A DNA stretch of 62,476 bases from JAVBOV01 sp031550205 (lineage in GTDB: Bacteria > Pseudomonadota > Alphaproteobacteria > RF32 > CAG-239), in NCBI GenBank assembly GCA_031550205.1, contig JAVBOV010000040.1, positions 1 to 62,476 on the forward strand. The letters are read 5' to 3'. A program made the translations under genes and the position numbers. The notes under the pieces were generated by a model, which did no database searches, had not been told where the DNA came from, and saw nothing but the letters and a program-made list of their open reading frames with translations. Numbering within the stretch: position 1 is the stretch's first letter; each line of letters opens with the position of its first letter. Below are positions 17,074 to 26,391 of the stretch, in pieces.

Positions 17074-20000
17074 TTAAAACAATTGAGGAACGCTGCCAGA
17101 TGAACCGGAAGAACCGCCAGAGGTGCCGGCTGAAGGAGCCGGACCCGAAGGAACAGTGCCTGAACTTGACGGCGCAACAGAGAACGACGGAGGAGGCGGA
17201 GGAGGCGTGCCGCCGGCACCTGACCGCTGCTGAGCTCTTTGCTGGGCGCGCTGCTGGTTCATTTGGTTGTCATCAATCAGTTGGTTGGTTCTGACCGGGT
17301 TGATGTTAGGGTCTTCAGATTCATATACAACTGATGAACCGGAATCTACGCCGCCAGAACCGCCGCCGCCGGAGTTTTCTCTTTTTCTCTTGTTGCGCAG
17401 AGCGTCGGTTTCAGAGGCAACTTCCTTGTCATCTATCAAAATATTGCGCTTTCTCATGTCTGCATCGCCGGCTTCTTTATCACGCTCAAAGTTTCTGAGC
17501 CACAAATCGACATTGGGATAAACAATGATGCGGGTGCCGGCCGGAACGTAAGTCAGCGGCTTGATGTTGGTTTTATCTTGCAGAATTTGCTCAAACACCT
17601 GGTTCATTTCATTTAAGAAATTTTGACGGGCGTCGTTGGCGGCCTGTTGTTTCGGAGATTCAATTTCCGTGCCGGAATCATCTTTCGGCGCCATCATATA
17701 TGAGGTGTAACTGGTTAAGGCTGTGGTCATAATCGGCAGAGTATATTTTTTGAACAACTGCTGGTCCAGATATCCAAGGGCGCCGCCGCGGCCCTGAGCG
17801 TCGCCGGTAATGCCCTGAAAGACAAACAACGAGCCGTCAGGACGAATTAAGCGCTCCCAAGAAATCTGCACTTTGGCAGAGTGAGAAGTGGCCTCGGTGG
17901 AAGCGGTTAAGCCGCCCAAAGTTCCAATTAAACGGCTGCCGGCCGGAATGAGAATATTGCGACCCTCTTCGGCATAAACGTTTCTCTCAACAAAAGCGGT
18001 TATCGGCGTCGGGTTGTTGCTGTCGATTGAACGGGCGATTACGGCCGGAATCGGCTTATCGGCAAAAATCATCTCGCTCATGTCAACACGCCAGGAGGAT
18101 ATGACCTTGGTAATGCCCTGTTCAGCCCAGTCTTTCTGCATGCCGTCAAAACTTTCTTTTCTGACATTGCTGCTGAGTTTGCCGACGGAAATGTTTTTGC
18201 GACGCTCTTCCTGAGCGGCAGCAAGAGCTTCGGCGCGCTGGGAATCGTATCTTTCGCCAGGGCCGAAACCACCGCCAGGGCCAAGGTTGCCGCCGGGACC
18301 GGTGCCGGTGCCATAAGCGCCGCCGCGGCCGAATGTTCCGGCAGGAATAAACATATCTCCGCCGCCGGATTTTTGACTCTCTTCAATGCCGATTAAGGCG
18401 CCGTCATCGTTCATTATTAAACCATCGGGCATTTTTTTGCCAAGATATTGTCCAGACTTATCAAAGACGCGGCCGTCTTCAAAGATATCTCCGAGATATT
18501 CTCCATCAGGAGTTAAGGCTATGCCGAAAGATTTTCCGGCTTTTTCTTTTATATCTTTGTCAACCACGCCGACTTCGGGAAGTTTTTTGTCTCTGGCTTT
18601 GGGCGCTTCAACCTTTTCATACCAGTCCACGCCTATGCCGCCGATGATGTCGCCGTTGGCAGAAACCACTGTGCCGTCGGCCTGCAGAAGGCCTATAATC
18701 TCTCCGTCTTCGTTAACAACCGAATTGTTGGCGCCGACATAGCCTATGACATCGCCCTTTTCATCATAAACTTTTTGGCGGTCTAAAGTTAAATTGTAAT
18801 ATTGCAAAGGTTTGGCCGCCGCCACAACATTGCCGTTGGCGTCGCTGATAATGCCCTCTTTATCAACTTCGCCAAGGGGCTGATTATCAAGGTTTAAGAG
18901 AACTCCGTTTAAGCCGAGCTCACCAACGATGATGCCGGCATCATCGCGAATATAATAATCGCGATTGCCGCGGCCGAGCAGCGCAAAACTTTTATCCACC
19001 AAGAAACCGCGGTCAAGCCTGCCCATGTTTTTGCCGTCAAAACTCAGAATGCTGCCGTCTTTGGCTATGTAAGCAATTGCATCTCCACCTTGGTTGTAAA
19101 TGTAAAAGTCATATAAGGCGTAGCCGATTTTTTGATTATCAGAGACAATATAACCATCAAAGCGAAGACTGCCGACGTCTTCTCCCTTATCATTAAGCAC
19201 GCGGCCTTCTTCGGTGACGCGGCCCAGATATGCATTGTTATTATCAAAAGCAACGCCGTATTGAAGCGCTGCGCCCAAAGGCATGCCGGTTTTGGAGTTG
19301 ACACCCAAACCGGGCTGGAGATAGCCGATGGATTCATTGTCTTCATCAACAACCGAACCGTCGGATAAAATTTTGCCGATGATTTCTCCGTTAAAATTTA
19401 TTACCGGAGATTGTCTGACCGCAGCGCCAATGACAACCCCGGAAGAGTTTACAAGCTGCTCGCGCTTGTTGAGACAGCCCAGATCTTCTCCGCTATAGTT
19501 GATGATTTTGCCGACGGCATTGGCCGCGCCTAAAACATTGCCGTTATAATCAACCACATTGGCATATGAAACTCCGTAGCCGACGATTGTGCCTAAGTCA
19601 GAGACTGCCTGATTATTTTGCAACGGTCTGCCTTGAGAAACGTTTTTATAATTTCTGATGCTGCCGTCCGGGCTTAAGACGCCCAAAAATTCGCAGCCGC
19701 CGTTTAGAAAAACTTTTTTCTCCGCAAGCCTGCCAATAAGCTCATTGTTGTTGCTTAAAACCTGATTTTTATCTGCAATTTTGCCGACTAAAGACTGGTT
19801 GGCATCAATGATGGAAGCGTCAGAATCTTCAGTCCCGACAAAGTTGCCGAGAACATTTATGGCTAGCGAAGGAAAATGCGCAATATCTAAGGTGCCGAGA
19901 AGGCGGTTTCTTTCATCTAAAACCGCACCAGACTGGGTTATTTTGCCTGGCAGTGCAACGCCTTCTTTGTTCAGCAAAGCGCCATTGGGAGAGAGATAGG

Positions 20001-21336
20001 CGACTTCCGCTCCGGCAGAATTGCGCACCGCACCCAGAGGCAAAAGAGCGCCGGAAAGACTGCCGTCGGCAGAAAAAGCATAATCCAGCGGAGAGGCGCT
20101 GATATCTTCAAACGAGGCATTAATGCCGATTATGCCTAAAATGTTATCGGCATTGTTAACAACCAATTGATTATCAGACATTGAAGAACCGATAATGCGA
20201 CCTTTGCTGTAGGCAACGTTTCTTTTCATATATCCCGAAATCGGGCCGTCTAACAAAACCACACCGCCGCTTTTGAGGGCGTGAGCGAACAATTTTCCCC
20301 TGTAATCAAAGACCGGTCCGGAGTTTATGATTTGGCCGATTATTTTTCCGGAGGCGTCAACTATGTTTCCGTTAACCCCCAAGCGGCCGACAATATCTCT
20401 GGCTTTGGCGATCTCACCGTTGGGCATGATGCGGCCCAAATATTTGCCGTCGATGTCCGTTGCCGCGGCGGAGATGTCCACCGAATATCCGATGAAATTT
20501 CCGTTCAGGTCAGATATTCTGCCGTCGGGACGAATGCGTCCGATAATTTTATTTTTATCGACAACCTCTCCGTTATAGGTGACAAAACCGAGATATTTTC
20601 CCTGGTAATCAAAAGCATAACCGGAACTGACAATTTTGCCGATGATGGAGCCGGCTTCATTATAAGCGTAGCCGTTGGCCTTGATAAAGCCTATGCGCTC
20701 CGCATTAAAGTCCGTTACATTGCCGCCGGGAGAAACGCTGCCGATAAAATCTCCCTGCAGCGATACAACCATTTTGGAGGAGATTAAGCGGCCGTCTAAA
20801 ACATATTCAGAGCCGATTTTGCGATAAGCGTAACCATCCATGGAAATGAAACCGATTTTTTGCCCGGCAAGATTGGTGTAGCTGCCGTCGCCGGTTAAGC
20901 GGCCCACGGTTTTTCCTTCATCGGAATAAACCAAGCCGGGAAACAAAACCGAGCCGATAACGTTAAAATAATCGTCAACCACAAGACCATTCGGCAGAAC
21001 CCGGCCGGCAACCTTGCCGGAAGCCAAACGAACAGAACCGTCGTTACTGACTTTGCCAATGAAGGCGTTATCGGTGCCGACGACCACACCCTGAGGGATT
21101 ACTCCGCCAAGAAGCTCCCCTTTAGAGCCAATGATTAAGCTGTCGGCGGTAACATTGCCAACCAATTGATTGTCGAAACTGACAACTTTACCGTCCGGAA
21201 TTACCTTGCCCAAAAGGTCTCCGTTAAAATCAACCGCCGTAATTTCCTCCGCCAAAGCCGGAGCCGGGGCAACAAAGCAAAGCAAAGCCAAACTCAGGGC
21301 TTTGATAAGGAAACTATGTGCTTTATAAAAATTCAA
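17074..21336 (-). CDS. virB10: VirB10-like protein b: signal peptide, 17-residue repeat rod and VirB10 C-terminal domain
   Basis: A very large (1,420 residue) VirB10/TrbI relative; VirB10 itself is about 380-400. Order: signal peptide (MNFYKAHSFLIKALSLALLCFVAPAPALA), about 950 residues of degenerate repeats of the type 'GxxIGxVxxDGxVVDxx', a Gly/Pro linker, then the VirB10 C-terminal beta-domain about 1090-1290 ('AVIARSIDSNNPTPITAFVE', 'ILIPAGSRLIGTLGG', 'QISWERLIRPDGSLF'). A Gly/Pro/Ser-rich tail ends it. In VirB10 this domain forms the outer-membrane core with VirB7 and VirB9. It starts at TTG 21336 with AGAAGGA 8 bases upstream, one codon after the stop of the preceding in-frame gene. There is no cytoplasmic N-terminus: that part appears to be supplied by the neighbour. 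Confidence 0.92.
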   Translation of the reverse strand: MNFYKAHSFLIKALSLALLCFVAPAPALAEEITAVDFNGDLLGKVIPDGKVVSFDNQLVGNVTADSLIIGSKGELLGGVIPQGVVVGTDNAFIGKVSNDGSVRLASGKVAGRVLPNGLVVDDYFNVIGSVLFPGLVYSDEGKTVGRLTGDGSYTNLAGQKIGFISMDGYAYRKIGSEYVLDGRLISSKMVVSLQGDFIGSVSPGGNVTDFNAERIGFIKANGYAYNEAGSIIGKIVSSGYAFDYQGKYLGFVTYNGEVVDKNKIIGRIRPDGRISDLNGNFIGYSVDISAAATDIDGKYLGRIMPNGEIAKARDIVGRLGVNGNIVDASGKIIGQIINSGPVFDYRGKLFAHALKSGGVVLLDGPISGYMKRNVAYSKGRIIGSSMSDNQLVVNNADNILGIIGINASFEDISASPLDYAFSADGSLSGALLPLGAVRNSAGAEVAYLSPNGALLNKEGVALPGKITQSGAVLDERNRLLGTLDIAHFPSLAINVLGNFVGTEDSDASIIDANQSLVGKIADKNQVLSNNNELIGRLAEKKVFLNGGCEFLGVLSPDGSIRNYKNVSQGRPLQNNQAVSDLGTIVGYGVSYANVVDYNGNVLGAANAVGKIINYSGEDLGCLNKREQLVNSSGVVIGAAVRQSPVINFNGEIIGKILSDGSVVDEDNESIGYLQPGLGVNSKTGMPLGAALQYGVAFDNNNAYLGRVTEEGRVLNDKGEDVGSLRFDGYIVSDNQKIGYALYDFYIYNQGGDAIAYIAKDGSILSFDGKNMGRLDRGFLVDKSFALLGRGNRDYYIRDDAGIIVGELGLNGVLLNLDNQPLGEVDKEGIISDANGNVVAAAKPLQYYNLTLDRQKVYDEKGDVIGYVGANNSVVNEDGEIIGLLQADGTVVSANGDIIGGIGVDWYEKVEAPKARDKKLPEVGVVDKDIKEKAGKSFGIALTPDGEYLGDIFEDGRVFDKSGQYLGKKMPDGLIMNDDGALIGIEESQKSGGGDMFIPAGTFGRGGAYGTGTGPGGNLGPGGGFGPGERYDSQRAEALAAAQEERRKNISVGKLSSNVRKESFDGMQKDWAEQGITKVISSWRVDMSEMIFADKPIPAVIARSIDSNNPTPITAFVERNVYAEEGRNILIPAGSRLIGTLGGLTASTEATSHSAKVQISWERLIRPDGSLFVFQGITGDAQGRGGALGYLDQQLFKKYTLPIMTTALTSYTSYMMAPKDDSGTEIESPKQQAANDARQNFLNEMNQVFEQILQDKTNIKPLTYVPAGTRIIVYPNVDLWLRNFERDKEAGDADMRKRNILIDDKEVASETDALRNKRKRENSGGGGSGGVDSGSSVVYESEDPNINPVRTNQLIDDNQMNQQRAQQRAQQRSGAGGTPPPPPPSFSVAPSSSGTVPSGPAPSAGTSGGSSGSSGSVPQLF
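18378..21250 (-). repeat. Protein-coding tandem repeat tract in VirB10-like b
   Basis: Degenerate repeats with a period of about 17 codons encoding G-x-x-I/L-G-x-V-x-x-D/N-G-x-V-x-D-x-x, starting just after the signal peptide and ending at 'DDGALIGIEES'. DNA identity between units is low, so they are old, and selection is on the protein. Confidence 0.85.
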
Positions 21337-21339
21337 AAT

Positions 21340-24300
21340 TTAGTTCCTTCTGTTTTTTGCCACTTCCTGCAAAGCATAGCCCGCAACTTTTTTATCTAAG
21401 TTAATGAACGAGCCGTTGCTTTTGATGTACCCGATATCTTGGCCGGAAGGGCTGATGACCCTGGCGGCGTGGTTTAATCTGCCGATGTATTGACCTTCGC
21501 TGCCCAAAACCGCAGTGCCGATTTTATAAACACGACCCAAGATATTTTCAGCATCGTCCACAGCCAAATCTCCGGTAAGGACGCGGCCGAAGACATCTTT
21601 ATCTTTGCCAGAGATTTTACCACCAAAATCAACGTAGCCTACAACTTTGTCAGAGTTATCAATAACTATATCTCCGCTTAAAACTTCACCCATAAGTTTG
21701 CCGGCAGTGCTTAAAACATTGCCGTCGGACAGAACTTTTCCGACAACAATATTGCCGGCATCTATCACCTGGCCGCCGGGTTTTACAGCAGCAACAACAT
21801 TGCCGGAATAATCAACCACTGCACCGCGCTTCAAAAGGCTTAAGTTCTTGTCGGTGGAGCCGCCGGGCAAAATTGCCGAAATACTGTCGTTTTTGAGGTC
21901 TAAAATATCTCCCAGTGCGTTCATGCGGGCTTTATAATTGCCCAAGATGTCCACCAAAATTCCTTCTTTTATAATCTCACCAATGACATTGCCGCGGTTA
22001 TCCAAGACTTTGCCGTCGGATGTTGTTTTGCCCTGCTGTTTGCCGTCCAAATCTATTACTCTGCCGTCAAAAAGACTATGACCGAGATATGAGCCGTCAT
22101 AACCGATGGCAACGCCTTTAGGAGCTATGGCGCCGCGATATTCTCCACGGTTGTCGATGAACATTCCCTTGGAATCTATTTGGCCGAAGACCTCTCCAAA
22201 GCGACTGATGACCGAAGAACCGTAAGAAACCCTGCCGATGCTGCTGCCGAAGAAATCCACAACTTCTCCTTTTTGAGAAGGAATGCCTAAGATGCCGCCA
22301 TAAAAGTTCAGACCATCTCCGGATATTTTGCCGATTGACAAGCCTTTGTCATTATAAACTTCTCCGTCGGGAAACAGGCGCCCCATTATATTGCCGGCAG
22401 CGTTGACAATTGTCGTTGCAGGATTTAATACCACGCCGATGATATTATTGTTATCATCCGCCACCAGATTGTTGGCAAACAATTTGGCATCTTTTTGGCC
22501 AGATATGGAAACTTTGCCGTTTTCTCCGACCACATTTAAGAAGTTGCCGTCCATATCATAGGCATATATTGCCTCCTGGTAATGCCCAAGATATCCGCCG
22601 CTGCGGTCAAAGACATCGCCGTAAATGCCGACGCAGCCGACCGGCAGCATGGCTCCGGAAATTACCAAGTTATCTTCGCTGATTTTGCCCAGATAATCTC
22701 CGTCGTAAGAAACCGCAACGCCTTTTTTGGCAACAGCGCCGATGATATTGCCTTTTTCATCTAAAACCGAGCCGTCGGGGTTTAAACAGCCGAGATAGTT
22801 GTTGGCGGTGCCTCTGACCACGCCGTCGGTGCCGGCTTCGCCCAGATAACGGCAGCTGTCGTCAAAAACCTTGCCGGTCTTAACCACTTCACCAACATAG
22901 GTGCTGGTGTTGTCAAGGACTGTGCCGTCGGGCATAATTTTTAAGTTTGTATCGGCGTTGGCTTTTCTGATTTTGCCGTCTGTTTCAAGATAGCCCAGGT
23001 TTTTACAGCCATATCCAACCACCAGGCCGCCAGGCTGCAAACGAGCAATTACTTTTGAACCTGAAACATCCTTGACCAAACCGGAGGAAAGAATGCGGCC
23101 AATCACCTGCTTTTCCGAATTTTCGATGCTGCCGTTGTTAGCTATGACGCCAAGCACTTCTCCCTTAGGAGTGATGGGGATTAAGGTGGTGTCAACCAGC
23201 GAGCCTATTTTTTTGCGGATATTGCTGATGACATTGCCATCCTTGTCCACAAAGCCGATCTGTACGCCGTCGGCGTTAAACACTTTACCGGAAGCATCGG
23301 CATAACCGATTAATCTGCCGTCTTTATCGTAAACCAAGCTAACCAGTTCTCCGGCCTTGCCGATGATGTTGCCATTGGCGTCCACCAAAGTTCCATCTTC
23401 AAGCATGCGGCCGATAATGTTGCCGTTGAAGTCAACCACGTTGCCGTTTTCATCAATATAACCGATGACGTTGCCGTCTTTATCATATGCCAGGCGGCGT
23501 TCCGCGCCCGGAGCACCTAAAACTTCATCAACCACAACGTTGCCGTCTTCGTTAACAAAACCGACGGTTTTGCCGTTAGAGTCAACCACCGCTCCGTTGG
23601 GCATTACAACTCCAAGCATATTGCCGTTGTCGTCTATGGCCACGCGGCCCGGCTTGGTAACAGAACCGATGGGGTTGCCCTTTAAGTCCACCACCGTGCC
23701 GTCGGAGAGCATGCGTCCGATGATATTGCCGTTGGCATCAACCACAGTGCCGTCGGGCAGAACGCGGCCAATGATGCTGCCGTCTTTGTCATAAACATAA
23801 CCGGCATCAACAGCGCGGCCGATGACATTGCCGCCATTATCTACTACCGTGCCGTCAGGCAAAACACGGCCGATGATATTGCCGTCCTTATCAACCACCG
23901 TGCCGTCGGGGTTGACATAACCTATAACATTGCCAAATTCATCATAAACCAAACGGCGATTGTCGGCCACACCGATGATGTTGCCCTTGTCGTCCACCAC
24001 CATATCCGAGGCATTAACTCTGCCGATTAAGTTTCCGCCGGGGTCTTTGACATAGCCCTCTTCATCGGCCAGACCGATGACTCCTCCGTCGGGGCCGACG
24101 GCTCTTCTCAAGCTTTGAGTGTCTTTGGGCTCAGCACCGACCGGAGCTGAGGCTTCACAATAGTTGCAGTCTTCACGGCGGATGGCGTTGCCTTCAACCG
24201 GAATTTTTTCAGATTTGGCATTGGCTTTGGTGAGGTTGGACTCATGCCAAGAGACAATGAAGTTATTTTGAACATTGCCGGCAATAACCGGAGCCCAAGA

Positions 24301-24756
24301 CATGGTAATGTGGCAGGTTTGCTCTCCTCTCAGTTCTTTGCCGGTGCAGCTGTCTTCAAAAACAAAGCCGTCGGCCGGAGGGTCTGCCAGTTCAACCGAA
24401 ACAACCCGAATGGTCTTTTTGCCGTTGGTGCCGACGGTTAAAACATTTTTGGCATCGGTGCCTAAGACCACCTGCCCCATGGGAACGGGGTTCGGAGTTG
24501 TGGTAATCGGTTTTTCAGCTTCTTCAACGGTTGTAAATTCAACGTTATCCGTAAGCGCGTTTTGGCGGCCGATGTTTAAAGCGTCATCATTATCGGTAAA
24601 AACCGGCTCTTGATAATCATCGGTATTGCCGCCGCTGGAAATCAACAGATAAAGGCCCAAAAGAAAGATTATAAGAGAAGTAATACCAACCGCCAAGATA
24701 ATGCGGTTGGTTTTCTTCACATAGGTTTCGGAATGTGTTAAGTTTTCTTTGCTCAT
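21340..24756 (-). CDS. VirB10/DotG-like protein a: cytoplasmic N-terminus, inner-membrane helix and 17-residue repeat rod
   Basis: 1,138 residues. A short cytoplasmic N-terminus (about 20 residues) is followed by one membrane helix, IILAVGITSLIIFLLGLYLLI, the topology of the VirB10 N-terminus. An all-beta segment about 95-200 with two Cys ('DSCTGKELRGEQTCHITMSWAP') comes next, then more than 900 residues of 17-residue repeats, best preserved early ('GNIIGRVLPDGTVVDNG', 'GNVIGRAVDAGYVYDKD', 'GSIIGRVLPDGTVVDAN'). The protein ends without the VirB10 C-terminal domain, which is in the next gene in the same frame. The Legionella DotG/IcmE protein is the closest idea: a membrane anchor, a long repeat region and a VirB10 end, but in one chain. 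ATGA overlap with the virB9 stop. Confidence 0.88.
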   Translation of the reverse strand: MSKENLTHSETYVKKTNRIILAVGITSLIIFLLGLYLLISSGGNTDDYQEPVFTDNDDALNIGRQNALTDNVEFTTVEEAEKPITTTPNPVPMGQVVLGTDAKNVLTVGTNGKKTIRVVSVELADPPADGFVFEDSCTGKELRGEQTCHITMSWAPVIAGNVQNNFIVSWHESNLTKANAKSEKIPVEGNAIRREDCNYCEASAPVGAEPKDTQSLRRAVGPDGGVIGLADEEGYVKDPGGNLIGRVNASDMVVDDKGNIIGVADNRRLVYDEFGNVIGYVNPDGTVVDKDGNIIGRVLPDGTVVDNGGNVIGRAVDAGYVYDKDGSIIGRVLPDGTVVDANGNIIGRMLSDGTVVDLKGNPIGSVTKPGRVAIDDNGNMLGVVMPNGAVVDSNGKTVGFVNEDGNVVVDEVLGAPGAERRLAYDKDGNVIGYIDENGNVVDFNGNIIGRMLEDGTLVDANGNIIGKAGELVSLVYDKDGRLIGYADASGKVFNADGVQIGFVDKDGNVISNIRKKIGSLVDTTLIPITPKGEVLGVIANNGSIENSEKQVIGRILSSGLVKDVSGSKVIARLQPGGLVVGYGCKNLGYLETDGKIRKANADTNLKIMPDGTVLDNTSTYVGEVVKTGKVFDDSCRYLGEAGTDGVVRGTANNYLGCLNPDGSVLDEKGNIIGAVAKKGVAVSYDGDYLGKISEDNLVISGAMLPVGCVGIYGDVFDRSGGYLGHYQEAIYAYDMDGNFLNVVGENGKVSISGQKDAKLFANNLVADDNNNIIGVVLNPATTIVNAAGNIMGRLFPDGEVYNDKGLSIGKISGDGLNFYGGILGIPSQKGEVVDFFGSSIGRVSYGSSVISRFGEVFGQIDSKGMFIDNRGEYRGAIAPKGVAIGYDGSYLGHSLFDGRVIDLDGKQQGKTTSDGKVLDNRGNVIGEIIKEGILVDILGNYKARMNALGDILDLKNDSISAILPGGSTDKNLSLLKRGAVVDYSGNVVAAVKPGGQVIDAGNIVVGKVLSDGNVLSTAGKLMGEVLSGDIVIDNSDKVVGYVDFGGKISGKDKDVFGRVLTGDLAVDDAENILGRVYKIGTAVLGSEGQYIGRLNHAARVISPSGQDIGYIKSNGSFINLDKKVAGYALQEVAKNRRN
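21370..24110 (-). repeat. Protein-coding tandem repeat tract in VirB10-like a
   Basis: Dozens of 17-codon units encoding GN-[IV]-IG-x-V-x-x-DG-x-VVD-x-x. The units at the N-terminal side (roughly 23300-24060) are nearly regular; those further on drift and include Cys-containing variants ('CKNLGYLETDG', 'CRYLGEAGTDG'). Confidence 0.88.
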
Positions 24757-26378
24757 TGCGTCCTAACTACACTACAAAAAATTCCGTTGCGGCCCAAGCG
24801 AGAGCAGATGTTGTCTCCGGTTTCAAGGCTGTCTACCGGACCAACTCTTAAGTGGAACAGTTCTTTGCCCTGACCGTCGGCCGGAGTATCCACCGAGAAG
24901 AAAGGATCATATACATTCAGTTCCTGATATTTTCCGGAAAGATTATCCCAAAGAGATTCCAATTTTTCAACATCGGCATCCGTGCCGAGTTCTATGGATA
25001 TATTGGCCGATCCGCCTTCAGTAAACCCGGAGCCGTAGCCATAACCGTTTAACGCCCTTTGAGCATCAGGATTATATCTGTTGGTGTTTTTGATGTTGGT
25101 CATTTTGGAATAGTCAAAACCCGCATCAGTGCCGGAGTGTCCGGAGACATAACCGCCGGGAGCGGCAGTGCCGGAACCGGTTGAAACCTTGGCCGGAGGA
25201 ATATGACTTACGCCGCCCTGCTCATAGCCCGCCGATAAATCTCGGCCGGCGCCACGGTCGGCTCTATCAAAGCCGGAACCTTCGCGGTAACCCTGATTGT
25301 AAGGGACATCGCCGTTGGGAAGAGGCGGAGGCACATCCCATGACGGAGACATGGTTTTGCCGGCATAAGAGATGTTTTCAAGACCGACATCATCCGAGCG
25401 GCGCATTTTAAGACAAATAATGCGCTTGCCGTTTTTCATTACCATATCACCGACGCCCTCAACAATAATCAGACGATTATTGGGACCCTTGGTGCGGAAA
25501 CCGACCGGAACTTCAATTCTTTCAACAATCAATGTAACAATCGGACGCTGAGTCATGTTTAAGGCTTTTTCACCCAAATCGATATAGGTGAAAATATCAT
25601 CTCTCCAGACACGTTCCGGAGCAATAATTACGTCGTCGGGGTTTGGAATGTAAACCTCTATATCAAACCTGAATTTGGTCGGATCCATGGGAATGGTTTT
25701 CAGCCAGTCGTTTTTTTGGAAGCGTCTGGTGTAAGTGGAATCTACCGATTTAGGAGAATTAAAATTTTGCGGAGAGCCGCCTCCGGCACGGCTTGCTCTG
25801 CCGCTGCCGCCGGAAGCTTTGTCTTCATCCTGCGGAGCATCTATGACCTCAATATCGATAATTGAATTGGTCAGTCTTTCAGTGTTAACGCCTTCGCTTT
25901 TGGCATAAAAAACATAACGGTTGCCGGAGCGTCCGAAAACGATGATGTTGGTGTCAACGCCGACATTGGAGCCTTTGCGGGGATATAACAAAAGAGTGTT
26001 GGGACCTGAAATCTGACCGTCAAAAGTTGCGTTATCACCGATAAAGATATCTTCAATGAGCTCCCAGTCGGGAAAATTGATTAAGGTTATCATGCCTTCA
26101 CGCAGACGAACCGGCAGAACCAAATCCGGAGACCAATAATATTTGGAATATGCCGGCTTGGTTTGACCTTCTCCCAAATTTTGCAGCGGGTCAAGCCAGG
26201 CGCTTTGAACCATGCCCAGAGAATTGAACCCGGCGTAGCCCAAATTCATCGGCGTATATTGACCTTGGGTTTGATCGGCATTTTGATCAAGGCTGCCCAT
26301 GGTTGCCTGAGAATATGCTCTGGAGCTTATTACCAAAAGCAGAAGAAGAGAAAATATTTTTAACAACCTTAAAGTCAT
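24753..26378 (-). CDS. virB9: VirB9-like outer-membrane complex protein with C-terminal SPOR domain
   Basis: 541 residues, about twice the length of VirB9. A signal peptide (LLKIFSLLLLLVISSRAYS) is followed by the VirB9 N-domain ('REGMITLINFPDWELIEDIFIGD', 'TNIIVFGRSGNRYVFYAKSEG'), a Ser/Gly linker, and the C-domain ('RPIVTLIVERIEVPVGFRTK', 'NRLIIVEGVGDMVMKNGKR'). A Gly/Tyr-rich spacer leads to a C-terminal SPOR-type domain about 460-541, ending 'FHLRVGPVDSLETGDNICSRL'. SPOR domains bind peptidoglycan lacking stem peptides, so this VirB9 could be fixed to the cell wall. ATG 26378 has AAGGTGC upstream. It sits between virB8b and virB10a. Confidence 0.9.
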   Translation of the reverse strand: MTLRLLKIFSLLLLLVISSRAYSQATMGSLDQNADQTQGQYTPMNLGYAGFNSLGMVQSAWLDPLQNLGEGQTKPAYSKYYWSPDLVLPVRLREGMITLINFPDWELIEDIFIGDNATFDGQISGPNTLLLYPRKGSNVGVDTNIIVFGRSGNRYVFYAKSEGVNTERLTNSIIDIEVIDAPQDEDKASGGSGRASRAGGGSPQNFNSPKSVDSTYTRRFQKNDWLKTIPMDPTKFRFDIEVYIPNPDDVIIAPERVWRDDIFTYIDLGEKALNMTQRPIVTLIVERIEVPVGFRTKGPNNRLIIVEGVGDMVMKNGKRIICLKMRRSDDVGLENISYAGKTMSPSWDVPPPLPNGDVPYNQGYREGSGFDRADRGAGRDLSAGYEQGGVSHIPPAKVSTGSGTAAPGGYVSGHSGTDAGFDYSKMTNIKNTNRYNPDAQRALNGYGYGSGFTEGGSANISIELGTDADVEKLESLWDNLSGKYQELNVYDPFFSVDTPADGQGKELFHLRVGPVDSLETGDNICSRLGRNGIFCSVVRTQ

Positions 26379-26391
26379 AATCTAATGCACC

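Noticed and set aside
21337..21342. In-frame stop as a sequencing error or nonsense mutation
   Set aside because: A well-placed ribosome site and a full signal peptide follow directly, so two genes are the better reading; still not excluded.
18378..24110. Regular repeats that could be taken for a CRISPR array or satellite DNA
   Set aside because: The period is kept at the protein level inside open frames, with divergent DNA and no spacers.
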